Source of the DNA: an uncultured Aquimarina sp.
GTDB taxonomy: Bacteria > Bacteroidota > Bacteroidia > Flavobacteriales > Flavobacteriaceae
Direction: 5' to 3'
Length of the DNA: 64,000 nucleotides
NCBI RefSeq assembly: GCF_947500065.1
Contig: NZ_CANMQT010000002.1
Location: 310,001-374,000 of the forward strand
The notes under the pieces were generated by a model. It was not told the DNA's origin. It did not search any database and saw only the letters and a program-made list of their open reading frames with translations. Below are positions 46,203 to 56,662 of the stretch, in pieces (position 1 is the stretch's first letter; each line of letters opens with the position of its first letter). A program made the translations under genes and the position numbers.

Positions 46203-49200
46203 GTTCCGTATTTATTTTTTTAATCATCTGAAGACTATCGTTATTAATCCCAAATAGAAAATATTCATCTTCCCTTATCTTGATCGTTTTAATAGATCTT
46301 ACAGCTCCATTGATCTTCAAACCAGTATCTTTATAATTCACAAAACTTCCATTTTTATTATTTAAAAGTACTGTTCCGTATGATCCATCTAATCTACTTA
46401 ATTGGGTGCTGATCTCATAAGTATTACCTCCAAGAATTACATCTGGATATTGATCATCATTTATATCATGAATTAATATATCGTGAACCGAAGAAATTTG
46501 AGTTTCCCAAGGCAGATCGTGTGCTACAAAATCTAAATTTCCTTTGTTTTCAAAATATGTAGTCTTCAGAGTAAAGACTTGTTTTTTTTCTGCTTGATCT
46601 ACCTTTTCTTTCGAGAAATAATCTTTGAAATTGGCTTCAGCAAAAGCTTTGTATGATAAAAACTTTTTATTGAGTTGTGGTATTTGTTTTGTTAATTCAT
46701 CTTTGGTTGCAATAGGTATTTCTCTTCCTTGATAAAAATATGTTACAATTGGATCCACTTTACCATTATCATCAAAATCATTAAGATATAACTGAATTGG
46801 TTCTTTTTCTGAAGCTTTAAGACGACTATTAAGACCCCAATTACCAGCGATAATATCTAGATCTCCATCTTTATCCATATCACTAATTTTGATACAGTTC
46901 CACCATCCATTTGTGTTTTCTAAAGAAGGTACTAATATTTTTTTAAAATTGCCTTTCCCATCATTCATAAGTATTGTTATTGGCATATAATGACCTGCCA
47001 ATATCAAGTCCTGATGGTTGTCATTATTAAGATCCATAAATACCGCATCATGCACTTGTCCGATAGTATATAAATCCTGTGCATTATTTATAGTAACTTC
47101 TTTAAAGCCTCCTTTTCCATTATTTACAAAAAGATAATTTTTAGGTGATTTGCCATAAGATCCCGAAACACTATTACTACCAATAAAAACATCTTCATCA
47201 CCATCTTGATCAATATCCGAGGATATCACAGCAGAAGCGTTCATTTTAATATCAGGAAAAGCACTTAGACTTGCTTTAAATTCACCATCATTATTAATGA
47301 AAAGCGTTGGACTTGTCTCATATCCAGAATATTTTTCATTACCTCCATAAATTGTAATCAGATCTAAATCACCATCTGCATCTGCATCAAAAAAACATTG
47401 ACCAACATCTTCATATTTCTTATCCAACGCTAGACTTGGCTGTTCAATTTTATTGAATTTTCCTGATTTTTCTTGCAAATACATCATTCCTGTTCTAAAT
47501 CTTCCTCCTGAAACAAAAACATCCTCTAATCCATCCTTATTTATATCCTTAACCGATATATGAGGTCCTTCATTAGAAACGGCATAGGGTGCTAATGGTT
47601 CTACACTGAAATCTTTAGTTTCATAATCTTGATGTTTAAATTTTATAGATTGAGAATCATTCTCAAAAATGAACGAAGGTTTTCTAGCAGTAACTGTAGT
47701 AGCGTAACTATCTTCCTTATTTAAGGTAATAGAAGTATTTGCTTTTATATTTCTATACATAGAAGTATTTCCATCCGGCCATTGAATATTAATCGAATCT
47801 AAACTAGTGCTATTCCCTAATCCAAAATGTAATCTGGGAGAAACGGAAGATAAGTATCCTCTGGTTGTATACACTTCTGAAGATTGTAAACCTTTATCCG
47901 TATAAATTGTTGCTTTAGCTCCAATAGCGTTAAGATTTTGAGCAGTTCCTTTTAGTTTTATTTCTATATAATTATTATGATCTAATGTATCTGTCTTATT
48001 TTGATACACAAAAGCATGCTCGTTAATATTATTGGTTACAATATCTAAATCTCCATCGTTATCTAAATCGGCATAAACTGCACCATTACTATAAGATGGT
48101 GAATCCTCTGACCAAGTATTAGAAACATCCTCAAAAGTCAAATCACCTTTATTACGATAGAAATAATTTGTAGTTTTTTTATCAGGTAATTCATCAATCA
48201 ATACCAAGTCTTCTTTAGTCATTCCTTCATTGATACGCTTCTGAATATTATCATTCGCAATAAAGCTTATAAAATCCATATCATTGGTCGCTCCTTTTAT
48301 TCCATTAGAAATAAAAACATCTTTAAAACCATCATTATCATAATCCGCTATTAATGGTGTCCAACTCCATTCTGTTGCTGCAATTCCTGAAAAAAAAGCG
48401 ATCTCACTGAAGTTTTCATTCCCTCGGTTTAATTGTAATGCATTTTGCATATACTGCGGTCGATATCCATTTTTTAGGTATTGATTATAAATGGTAAATC
48501 CATATTCGGTTCCGGATGACTTATAGGTTGTTACATCTTCGGGTAACATATCCAGTGATAAAATATCAGACCATCCATCATTATTAATATCAGCAATATC
48601 CGTACCCATAGAAAAATGCGATGTATGCTGTATGTTATTTAAATCAGAAGTAATTACTTCTTTGAAAGTACCATCCTGTTCATTGATATATAAATAGTCA
48701 TTCTCAAAAAAATCATTCCCAATATAAATATCAGGGTATCCATCATTATTAACATCGCTCGTAGATATCCCCAAACCATATCCTATTGCTCCCTGAAAAA
48801 TCTCTGCTTCTCTAGAAATATCTATATACTTATTATCATCATTTCGATATAATCGATCACCTGATAATGAATCTATTTGCTTTCGCTTAGTACCTCTTCC
48901 GTAAGTTCGATTTGGATGAACCGAGTGGTTTAAAAGGTACATATCTAAATCTCCATCCAGATCATAATCAAAAAAACTAGCCTGGGTAGAAAAACTAGAT
49001 ATGTCAAGATTATACTGAGATGCTTCTTCTTTAAAAATTGGGACACCTTTTTTCCCTAGTCCTTGATTTACAAATAGTTTATTTTTCCCTTTTATTCCTT
49101 TATAATTTCCAACTTTACATACATAGATATCTAGTAACCCATCGTTATTAATATCGATTACAGTAACACCTGTAGACCAACCTTCTGTATCTTTAAGGAG

Positions 49201-49515
49201 ATCAGAAGTAACCTCTTTGAATTGAAAATCCTTTTGATTGATGTACAGTTGATTTTCATTTTGGTTAGCCACAAAATATAAATCTTCCCATCCATCATTA
49301 TTAAAATCCCCCACACCAACACCTGCTCCATTATAATAGTAGAGATATGTAAGTATGTTAAGTTCCGGAGAATCTTTTAATTGATTTTTAAAAGATATTC
49401 CGGTTTCCTTGTTTGGTAATAGTTCAAAAAAATACGTTTTCTTTTCTTTCTTACACGATCCCAAAAAGATTGCAAAGAGTATACAAATACTAATATTTTT
49501 TATATAATTGATCAA
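46195..49515 (-). CDS. CRTAC1-like FG-GAP/ASPIC lipoprotein (copy 1)
   Basis: A 1106-residue lipoprotein (FAIFLGSC) with FG-GAP/VCBS repeats on both sides of an ASPIC/UnbV module (about 545-620; HFGLGNSTSLDSINIQWPDGN). Calcium-loop motifs such as DFNNDGWED and DYDNDGFKD recur. It is the first of three tandem paralogues and is separated from susD by a strong 30 bp palindrome, which may reduce expression relative to susCD. The role is probably binding at the cell surface; partners are not evident. Confidence 0.85.
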   Translation of the reverse strand: MINYIKNISICILFAIFLGSCKKEKKTYFFELLPNKETGISFKNQLKDSPELNILTYLYYYNGAGVGVGDFNNDGWEDLYFVANQNENQLYINQKDFQFKEVTSDLLKDTEGWSTGVTVIDINNDGLLDIYVCKVGNYKGIKGKNKLFVNQGLGKKGVPIFKEEASQYNLDISSFSTQASFFDYDLDGDLDMYLLNHSVHPNRTYGRGTKRKQIDSLSGDRLYRNDDNKYIDISREAEIFQGAIGYGLGISTSDVNNDGYPDIYIGNDFFENDYLYINEQDGTFKEVITSDLNNIQHTSHFSMGTDIADINNDGWSDILSLDMLPEDVTTYKSSGTEYGFTIYNQYLKNGYRPQYMQNALQLNRGNENFSEIAFFSGIAATEWSWTPLIADYDNDGFKDVFISNGIKGATNDMDFISFIANDNIQKRINEGMTKEDLVLIDELPDKKTTNYFYRNKGDLTFEDVSNTWSEDSPSYSNGAVYADLDNDGDLDIVTNNINEHAFVYQNKTDTLDHNNYIEIKLKGTAQNLNAIGAKATIYTDKGLQSSEVYTTRGYLSSVSPRLHFGLGNSTSLDSINIQWPDGNTSMYRNIKANTSITLNKEDSYATTVTARKPSFIFENDSQSIKFKHQDYETKDFSVEPLAPYAVSNEGPHISVKDINKDGLEDVFVSGGRFRTGMMYLQEKSGKFNKIEQPSLALDKKYEDVGQCFFDADADGDLDLITIYGGNEKYSGYETSPTLFINNDGEFKASLSAFPDIKMNASAVISSDIDQDGDEDVFIGSNSVSGSYGKSPKNYLFVNNGKGGFKEVTINNAQDLYTIGQVHDAVFMDLNNDNHQDLILAGHYMPITILMNDGKGNFKKILVPSLENTNGWWNCIKISDMDKDGDLDIIAGNWGLNSRLKASEKEPIQLYLNDFDDNGKVDPIVTYFYQGREIPIATKDELTKQIPQLNKKFLSYKAFAEANFKDYFSKEKVDQAEKKQVFTLKTTYFENKGNLDFVAHDLPWETQISSVHDILIHDINDDQYPDVILGGNTYEISTQLSRLDGSYGTVLLNNKNGSFVNYKDTGLKINGAVRSIKTIKIREDEYFLFGINNDSLQMIKKINTEHE

Positions 49516-49545
49516 TATGGCAATTGTGTTAAAATATATTAATTA

Positions 49546-49575
49546 GTAGAGCCCTTCATTAATGAAGGGCTCTAC
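49546..49575 (-). terminator. Perfect 30 bp palindrome between susD and the CRTAC genes
   Basis: Arms GTAGAGCCCTTCATT and AATGAAGGGCTCTAC form an uninterrupted 15 bp stem. On the minus strand it is followed by an AT-rich run ending in TTTT. It may be a partial terminator, or it may protect the susCD mRNA 3' end and so set a higher susCD level. Confidence 0.65.
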
Positions 49576-49602
49576 TCTAACAAATTTTAGTATTTTAATG
49601 AT

Positions 49603-51087
49603 TTAGTAACCAGGGTTCTGCGTTAAATTAGGGTTAGTCGCCACAGCGGGTGCTGGTATTGGGAACAATACTCTAAAATCTTCTGTATTGTCTTTCATAT
49701 CCCATGTATTATTAAATGTACCAAAGCGTATTTGATCATTTCGTCTCCAACCTTCAATATATAACTCTCTACGTCTTTCAGTCAATAATTCGTCCATAGT
49801 ATAACTTCCTGAAGCCGTTGCTCCACGTAATGTTCTTAAGCCATCTATAATACTCTCGGCAGTTTCTCCAGAAGTACCTCCCTTCATAATTGCTTCTGCC
49901 TTCATAAGAACCACATCGGCATATCTAGCAATCACTGTACCATTACCAGGTGCAACAGCACCAGCATCCCTTGATGTATACTTATGAGGTCTCACACCTG
50001 TACGTTCGTTATTACCACTGATTCCTGTTGGGAAATCTTTTGTAAATGCTAAAGGATTTCCTCCTCTATCTCTCAGCATAGTTCCATCGGGAGCATATTG
50101 CTGACCAATAAGCATTCCCGTTCCTATACCTGCCGTACTAGGCTCTCCAATTCGAATATCACTACTTTCAAAAGAATCGTATACTTCTGCTAGAGTAGCG
50201 AAACCATTCCAACCTCCTTGGGTAGAATGTAAAATATTGAATACTCTATTTCCTGTCCAAGTGTCTAGTGCCAAAATAATCTCTTGGTTTGCATGACCTG
50301 GTAAGAAAATTCCAAAATAGTCTGGATCCAAAGTATATCCGTCTGCAGTGACAGCGTCACAAAACTCAATTACTTTAGTGTAATCTGATGCATCAGCACT
50401 TCCTGTATATACTTCTTTATTAAGATATAATTTTGCTAATAAGAAATTAGCAAAAGCTTGATTAACTGTATATATATCCGCTTGATTTCCCGCAGCTAAA
50501 TCTGGTAATGCTTCTGTAAGATCCTGAACAATAAAATCAAAAGCTTCCGCTCTTGTAAAAACTCTAGGATCCACATCTATTCCATCATTAGCTTCTCTAA
50601 ATGGAACCTGCCCAAAGAAATCCATAACATAAAACATGTTTAATGCTCGTAATGTTTTGGCTTGGGCTAATTGAGAAGAGGTTGCCTCAGATTCTGGTGC
50701 AATAATTTTGGTGCAATTCAGAACTGCTGTATTTCTATTATTCCAAGCGTTTAAAATATGTCCATGACTTGGACTCCATTGGTGTTGATGCATGGTTCTC
50801 CATATTCCATTATCCCCCCAGTCTGCTCCTCGAGTAAGTACAACCAACTCATCTGAAGACACTTCAAGAAGTGCATAGGTATTCGCCTGATCTCCCATAC
50901 TTTCTATTTCATTGTAGGAAGCTTCTAAAAAAGTTTCAGGATTAATTCCTGAAAAATTCCCTGAGCTATCTTCTGATGGGATAGAATCATCAAACGAAGG
51001 TTCCAAGTCTGTACAGGATACTCCCATCAATAGAAGAGAGATCCATAGAACAGGCTGTAAACTGTTTCTAAAATTTAATTTTTTCAT
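49603..51087 (-). CDS. SusD/RagB-family nutrient-binding lipoprotein
   Basis: A 494-residue SusD-like lipoprotein with lipobox LLMGVSC (Cys25), TPR-like helices, the usual ARYADVVLMKAEA and ERRRELYIEGWRRNDQIRFG motifs and a C-terminal FPIPAPAVATNPNLTQNPGY. It caps the SusC channel at the outer membrane and binds the imported glycan or other oligomer. It lies 23 bp downstream of susC. The substrate cannot be told from the sequence; nearby GH13 and GH3 genes point to glucosides. Confidence 0.93.
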   Translation of the reverse strand: MKKLNFRNSLQPVLWISLLLMGVSCTDLEPSFDDSIPSEDSSGNFSGINPETFLEASYNEIESMGDQANTYALLEVSSDELVVLTRGADWGDNGIWRTMHQHQWSPSHGHILNAWNNRNTAVLNCTKIIAPESEATSSQLAQAKTLRALNMFYVMDFFGQVPFREANDGIDVDPRVFTRAEAFDFIVQDLTEALPDLAAGNQADIYTVNQAFANFLLAKLYLNKEVYTGSADASDYTKVIEFCDAVTADGYTLDPDYFGIFLPGHANQEIILALDTWTGNRVFNILHSTQGGWNGFATLAEVYDSFESSDIRIGEPSTAGIGTGMLIGQQYAPDGTMLRDRGGNPLAFTKDFPTGISGNNERTGVRPHKYTSRDAGAVAPGNGTVIARYADVVLMKAEAIMKGGTSGETAESIIDGLRTLRGATASGSYTMDELLTERRRELYIEGWRRNDQIRFGTFNNTWDMKDNTEDFRVLFPIPAPAVATNPNLTQNPGY

Positions 51088-51110
51088 GATTATTTTTTTC
51101 TAATAAGTTA

Positions 51111-54089
51111 CTAAAAAGTTACATTCAATCCTAACGAAAAGGTTCTGGCTCTTGGGTAGGCTGTATAATCGATTCCTGCGGAAGGCACTCCGTTTATTTG
51201 TTTATTTATAGACACTTCAGGATCTTGTCCACTGTAATCTGTTATTACAAACAAATTTTGTGCATTAACATTTAATCGCAATTTGCTTATTGCTTTAATA
51301 TTATCAACATTAAAATTATATCCTAAAGTTGCATTTTGAAGTCTTAAAAAATCACCATCTTCCAGGAATCTTGTAGAAACATCACCTGCATTAAACGGAT
51401 CTTCTGTCCCAATTAATGAAGCGGTATCCGCTGATACATTTCTACCCTGAGACAAGTTTGCTACCGTAAACAATGCATTAGCATTGTTATTATAAATTTT
51501 ATGCCCAAACTGTCCAGTTAAAAATATAGTTAAATCAAAATTCTTGTATCTGAAATTATTAGAGAATCCTAATGTAAAATCTGGTAATGGGCTATCACCT
51601 GTGAATTTTTGATTATCAACACCTCCTTCATATTCAGCTAGACCATTTGCATCAAAACCAATAAATTCTCTTAAGTAAAAAGCATATAACGGTTGATTAT
51701 TATCTATTCTTTGTGCAAACGCACCCGTTAATCCTGGGCCATCAATTGCACCTGTATCCAGAGGACTTTGGTTATAATTAGTAATTTCATTTTTATTAAA
51801 TGCAATATTAAATGAAGAATCCCAACTAAAGTTTTCTTTATTAATAGCATTTACATTAATTAAAAATTCTACCCCTTGATTTATTACATTTGCATCTAAA
51901 TTAGTAAAGACAAAAGGAGTTTCAGAAGGAGCTGCAGCATTACTTAATATCAACAAGTCGGAAGTATTCTTTCGATAAAAATCAACAGATCCAGTAATTC
52001 TATTATTTAGAAGTCCAAAATCTAAACCAATATTCAACTGAGATGTCTGTTCCCATTGAAGATCAGAGTTCTCGGTTGAGACTGTACCTTCACCACCTGG
52101 AATAAAAACACCATTATTATCAATACTTCCTAACCCAAACTGAGTTCTTTCTACGTACCTATTAGTAGGTAATTCTTGATTTCCGGTGATACCATACCCA
52201 GTCCTTAGTTTTAGATCTGAAAATAACTCAGGAATAAAATCTTCGTCAGATAATCTCCAAGCTACCGCAAATGAACTAAAATTCCCGTACTTCTTATTTG
52301 GACCAAATCGTGTTGAACCATCTCTCCTAAATGTAGCCGTTAATAAATATTTTTGTTTAAACGAATAATTTACACGACCAAAAAAGGACTGTAATTCATC
52401 CGTAAAATCTCCAGAATTTACACCAAATGCATTTGCTGAACCTATATTGTTTAGCATAAATTCTGGGTCAGCCGATCTAAAATCTGCAGCAATAGTTGTT
52501 CTTGTTTCTGCATTAAATTTCTGGTAAGAATATCCTAATAAAAAATCAACCGAGTGATCTTCACCTATATCCTTATTATAATTAAAATATGCTTCCAACA
52601 AACTTGTTGTCAAATTTAGATCATCAATCTGTGCTCTACCAAGACCTTCAACTCCATTCATTACTAAATCAGAAGAATAAGCTCCCGCTCTTGTAGAAAC
52701 CGATTTATCTACACCAACTAAAGTTTTAAAAGATAGTCCTTCTAGTATTTCATATTCTGCTGATAAATTAGCAAAAGTTCTAAATGTATTAGTATCATCT
52801 CTAATATAGAGTAATAACGCCGCTGGATTTAATTGTTCCTGAGACCCTGTTGGTGTTGGCAATCCATCACTTCCATATGGTGCTAAAGTAGGGTTAGAAT
52901 AGTAAGCCGCAGACAATAAATCTCCACGGGCATTTGCGTTATCTGCAATGGCCGCCCTTTCATCGCTATTATCAGAAACTGTCAATTGAGTCTCTAATTT
53001 AAGTTTGTCATCAAAAAAATTGTATTTTCCATTAAATCTAGCAGTTAATCGCTCTAAACCACTATTTTCAACCACACCTTCTTGATCTGAGTAACCTACT
53101 GAGAATCGATATGCACCATCTTCATTTGCTCCACCAAAAGCCAAATTATAATTTGTAGAAAAGGCATTTCTAAAAATAATATCCTGCCAATCTGTATCAG
53201 CACCTTGGTCTAACACACTTAGGTCAGCACCTAGAGAAGATTGCGCTGCTAAAAAACCTTCTCTATCTAACAATTCTATTCTATTGGACACACTACTTGT
53301 AGAAACAGATGTAGAGAACTCTAGCAATGGAACACCCTGTTTTGCCTGTTTTGTACTTATTATTACTACTCCATTAGCTCCACGAGAACCATAAATAGCA
53401 GTAGCAGATGCATCTTTTAAAATATCGATACTTGCGATATCATTAGGGTTCAAGAAATTAAGAGGATTTTTAGCTGATGCACCTCCAATATCTGCACCAC
53501 CCGTACCCGCTGAAGTATCGGAACCATTTAACGGGAACCCATCAACCACATATAATGGATTATTATTAGCTCGAACCGAAGATGTTCCACGAATTCTTAA
53601 ATTAACCCCTGCTCCTGGTTCTCCACTTGTTTGTGTTATTTGTACTCCAGCAGTCTTACCTTGAATCAATTGCTCAGGAGAAGAGATTACTCCTTGATTA
53701 AAGTCTTCAGATTTCACAGACGCTACAGCACCAGTAGCATCTTTAGCTCTTATAGAACCATACCCAATTACTATTACTTCTTCCAGTGCAGCTGCATCTT
53801 CTTGTAAAGTAACATTTATGGTCGTTTGACCATTAACAGGAATTGCTTTGGACTGAAATCCAATATAACTAAAAATCAATGTAGCATCTTCTGCCACATT
53901 GTTTAATGTATAGTTCCCATCGAAATCGGAGATTGCCCCATTTGTCGTACCCCTTACGAGGATATTTACCCCAGGTATGGGACCATTCGCATCAGAAGTT
54001 ACCCCTGTAACCGTGATTTGTGCAAACATCATATTCCCCGAGATAAATACTAAAAGAAACATGAGTTTTTTAAGTATCATACTTTTCAT
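51111..54089 (-). CDS. SusC/RagA-family TonB-dependent transporter
   Basis: A 992-residue outer-membrane transporter with a signal peptide (MFLLVFISGNMMFAQ), an N-terminal carboxypeptidase-like regulatory domain (about 27-105; TGVTSDANGPIPGVNILVRGT), a TonB box region (EEVIVIGYGS), a plug (about 115-230; IDILKDASATAIYGSRGANGVVIIST) and a 22-strand barrel ending in aromatic FSLGLNVTF. It imports the ligand captured by SusD using TonB energy. It leads the operon with SusD and the CRTAC genes. A Met at 54080 is a possible alternative start. Confidence 0.94.
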   Translation of the reverse strand: MKSMILKKLMFLLVFISGNMMFAQITVTGVTSDANGPIPGVNILVRGTTNGAISDFDGNYTLNNVAEDATLIFSYIGFQSKAIPVNGQTTINVTLQEDAAALEEVIVIGYGSIRAKDATGAVASVKSEDFNQGVISSPEQLIQGKTAGVQITQTSGEPGAGVNLRIRGTSSVRANNNPLYVVDGFPLNGSDTSAGTGGADIGGASAKNPLNFLNPNDIASIDILKDASATAIYGSRGANGVVIISTKQAKQGVPLLEFSTSVSTSSVSNRIELLDREGFLAAQSSLGADLSVLDQGADTDWQDIIFRNAFSTNYNLAFGGANEDGAYRFSVGYSDQEGVVENSGLERLTARFNGKYNFFDDKLKLETQLTVSDNSDERAAIADNANARGDLLSAAYYSNPTLAPYGSDGLPTPTGSQEQLNPAALLLYIRDDTNTFRTFANLSAEYEILEGLSFKTLVGVDKSVSTRAGAYSSDLVMNGVEGLGRAQIDDLNLTTSLLEAYFNYNKDIGEDHSVDFLLGYSYQKFNAETRTTIAADFRSADPEFMLNNIGSANAFGVNSGDFTDELQSFFGRVNYSFKQKYLLTATFRRDGSTRFGPNKKYGNFSSFAVAWRLSDEDFIPELFSDLKLRTGYGITGNQELPTNRYVERTQFGLGSIDNNGVFIPGGEGTVSTENSDLQWEQTSQLNIGLDFGLLNNRITGSVDFYRKNTSDLLILSNAAAPSETPFVFTNLDANVINQGVEFLINVNAINKENFSWDSSFNIAFNKNEITNYNQSPLDTGAIDGPGLTGAFAQRIDNNQPLYAFYLREFIGFDANGLAEYEGGVDNQKFTGDSPLPDFTLGFSNNFRYKNFDLTIFLTGQFGHKIYNNNANALFTVANLSQGRNVSADTASLIGTEDPFNAGDVSTRFLEDGDFLRLQNATLGYNFNVDNIKAISKLRLNVNAQNLFVITDYSGQDPEVSINKQINGVPSAGIDYTAYPRARTFSLGLNVTF

Positions 54090-54186
54090 AATTTAGAGTT
54101 TGATTAAATTTAAATATTTAGTTGTTAATTATTATTGCTTTTATAGTTAAAAAAATATGCTTTTTCTCCAAAAAAAATTAAGCAAC

Positions 54187-54275
54187 AGGGGCATCTTAGT
54201 CATACTAGAACAATCGACACATTGGTAACCACAAATAAATATTTGCAAACAAAAGTTACAATTTAAGATGCCCCT
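54187..54275 (-). terminator. Long-loop hairpin before susC (terminator or leader)
   Basis: On the minus strand, AGGGGCATCTTA (54275-54264 read in reverse) pairs with TAAGATGCCCCT (54198-54187) over 12 bases across a 65 base loop; a run of eight T follows shortly after. It lies between the GH13 gene and susC and could end the GH13 transcript or act as an attenuator in the susC leader. Confidence 0.5.
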
Positions 54276-54380
54276 ATGTTACCTATTCCAAAAGAGTTTC
54301 TATCAGAAAAACCCCTTTGCTAACAAACAAAAACTAATTTCACTTTCTACTATATTCATATTTGTTATACATTGATTTTA

Positions 54381-56048
54381 TTATAAATCCAATATCACAC
54401 CTTGGTATGGTTTTAGAATTACCTTATCATTTTTAATTTCTAAGTTTTTATAATTATTCACAAGAATCTCAGCCTCATTCATACTATTTCCGATATCAAA
54501 TGATTCCTCTGAATCACTAAAATTAAGGAGTACCATGATTTTTTCTTGACCTAGAACTTTTTTATAGATATACAAATTAGGATTATTGAATTCTAGCTCT
54601 TCAAAATCTCCATATACAAATACATCATGTTTTTTTCTGGTTCTTAATAAGCTTCTATAAAAATTTAATATCGAATTTGGATCACCATCCTGACTCCCAA
54701 CATTAATATCCTTACTGTTTGGATTAGTTTTCAACCAAGGTTCTTTTAAAGAAAACCCGCCATTTATTTCATCACTCCATTGTACCGGAGTTCTTGCATT
54801 ATCGCGTCCTTCTTTATTAATCATTTCTAAGGCTAATTCTTCTGAATACCTATTAGTTACTTTATTTTCATTATAAAAATTTAATGATTGTATATCTCTT
54901 ACTTCGTCAATACTTTGTAAGGATATGTTGGTCATACCGATCTCATCTCCTTGATAAATATTCAAAGTACCATTTTGGGTGGACAACATTGTTATTAACA
55001 TTTTAGCAGATTCTACATGGTATCTCTTATCATCTCCAAATCTAGATACCATTCTAGCGAAATCGTGATTACCCATAGCATTAGCAATCCAACCCGTTTT
55101 ATCTATAACACCTCTCCATTTTTTAAAAATCTTTTTCATCTGAACAAGATCAAACGGAGAAACTTCTTCAAATTTTCCATTTACAATAGTGCATTCGAGA
55201 ATATCAAAATGATATAACATGTCTAATTCTTTTCTATCCTCATTTACATAGAGTCCAGCCTTGGTCTCATTAATTCCTACTCCTTCTGCTAACGAGAAGG
55301 CATCATACTTACTAATAACTTTTTCGTTCATCTCATTAAGGTATTTATGAACGGTAGGACCATTTGCATACACCTCTTCAATAATCTTTCTAAAACCTAC
55401 ATCGGGTGCATCTGGATATCCAACAGGTTTTGATATTAAAGGAATAACATCCATCCTAAATCCATCAACTCCTTTATCTAACCAAAACCGCATTGCATCA
55501 TAAATTTCTTCTCTTACCTTAGGGTTTTCCCAATTAAGGTCAGGTTGTTTCCTAGTAAAGAGATGTAAATAATACTCTCCTGAGGCTTTATCTAACTCCC
55601 AAGCACTTCCCCCAAAAAAGGATTTCCAATTATTTGGAGGCCCACCATCAAGGGCAGGTTTTCTCCAATGAAAATAATCCCTATAAGGACTATCCTTCGA
55701 TTTTTTAGCTTCTTCAAACCATTTATGTTCATCAGAACAATGATTAGCAACAAGATCCAAAATTAATCTCATCCCTCTTTTATGGGTTTCTTTTAATAAT
55801 TCATCAAAATCATCCATAGTACCAAATTCTGGCATAATCGAACAATAATCACTAATATCATATCCATTATCATCATTTGGAGAATTAAAAATCGGACTCA
55901 ACCAAATAATATCAATATGTAAACTTTTTATATAATCTAGTTTTTCTATTATCCCTCTTAAATCACCGATACCATCATTATCACTGTCATTAAAACTTCG
56001 AGGATATATCTGATAAATAGTTCCTTTTTTAAACCAAGTAAGCTTCAC
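54381..56048 (-). CDS. GH13 alpha-glucosidase
   Basis: A 555-residue cytoplasmic GH13 enzyme of the oligo-1,6-glucosidase/alpha-glucosidase group (subfamily 31-like; no signal peptide). Catalytic residues are nucleophile D200 (GFRMDVI), acid/base E255 (LAEGVG) and stabiliser D329 (GNHDFAR). Typical regions YQIYPRSFNDSDNDGIGDL, ANHCSDEHKWF and ARTPVQW are present. It would cut short alpha-glucosides brought in through the SusCD pair. The gene is divergent from the LacI gene at 56739, the usual arrangement for local control. Confidence 0.92.
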   Translation of the reverse strand: MKLTWFKKGTIYQIYPRSFNDSDNDGIGDLRGIIEKLDYIKSLHIDIIWLSPIFNSPNDDNGYDISDYCSIMPEFGTMDDFDELLKETHKRGMRLILDLVANHCSDEHKWFEEAKKSKDSPYRDYFHWRKPALDGGPPNNWKSFFGGSAWELDKASGEYYLHLFTRKQPDLNWENPKVREEIYDAMRFWLDKGVDGFRMDVIPLISKPVGYPDAPDVGFRKIIEEVYANGPTVHKYLNEMNEKVISKYDAFSLAEGVGINETKAGLYVNEDRKELDMLYHFDILECTIVNGKFEEVSPFDLVQMKKIFKKWRGVIDKTGWIANAMGNHDFARMVSRFGDDKRYHVESAKMLITMLSTQNGTLNIYQGDEIGMTNISLQSIDEVRDIQSLNFYNENKVTNRYSEELALEMINKEGRDNARTPVQWSDEINGGFSLKEPWLKTNPNSKDINVGSQDGDPNSILNFYRSLLRTRKKHDVFVYGDFEELEFNNPNLYIYKKVLGQEKIMVLLNFSDSEESFDIGNSMNEAEILVNNYKNLEIKNDKVILKPYQGVILDL

Positions 56049-56198
56049 TCAATATGTTTTTAGATTTTAAACAATACTTTACTCTTAACCAACTAAGGAT
56101 ATAGGCTCTATATAGACTTAAGCTTACCACAAACAACTTATCAATAAAAAAAAAGTTAAAATACACAAGTATTCACATTTATTGAGTTATTTATTTAT

Positions 56199-56232
56199 CA
56201 AAACTACAATAATATTTATATAGAACTTCAAA
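56199..56232 (-). promoter_or_regulatory. Promoter of the GH13 gene
   Basis: The minus strand reads TAGTTTTG at 56206-56199 (exact TAnnTTTG) with TTTG at 56232-56229 as the -33 box, 22 bp apart. This leaves a leader of about 145 bases before the start codon. Confidence 0.5.
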
Positions 56233-56399
56233 TACCTAAATCTTTACATTAACTATACAATTTAAACATATGTATATATAATGAAATTCAATATGCTGAA
56301 ATTCAATCAATTAGATTCAAAAAACACTTTCGATTAAAAGGCAAAAAATAAAGAAAGTAATCGATTAAGTATAGATTTTATATAGACATATACTTAGCA

Positions 56400-56423
56400 T
56401 TTTTCTATACATTTATAGAAAAA
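56400..56423. repeat. 10 bp inverted repeat
   Basis: TTTTTCTATA, loop CATT, TATAGAAAAA: a perfect inverted repeat. It is about midway between the two divergent genes and may be an operator or a weak hairpin. Confidence 0.4.
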
Positions 56424-56662
56424 CAATCGATAAGCTTCTTATCAAACTACATTTCAATTTCTTAAAAAATAGATGTCTTAACATTATTTATTATAAATTA
56501 GCATAGGTCTTTCAAATACGAAAATTTGAATGCTTATTTTGGGGGAAGGTTTTATAAAACTTAATATTCAATAAATCTTAAGGTTACTTGTTTTTATAAT
56601 AATTAATCTTATTACAAATTTCATAACAAATAGTTTACTAGGAAAGTAAATCTTCTACTAAA

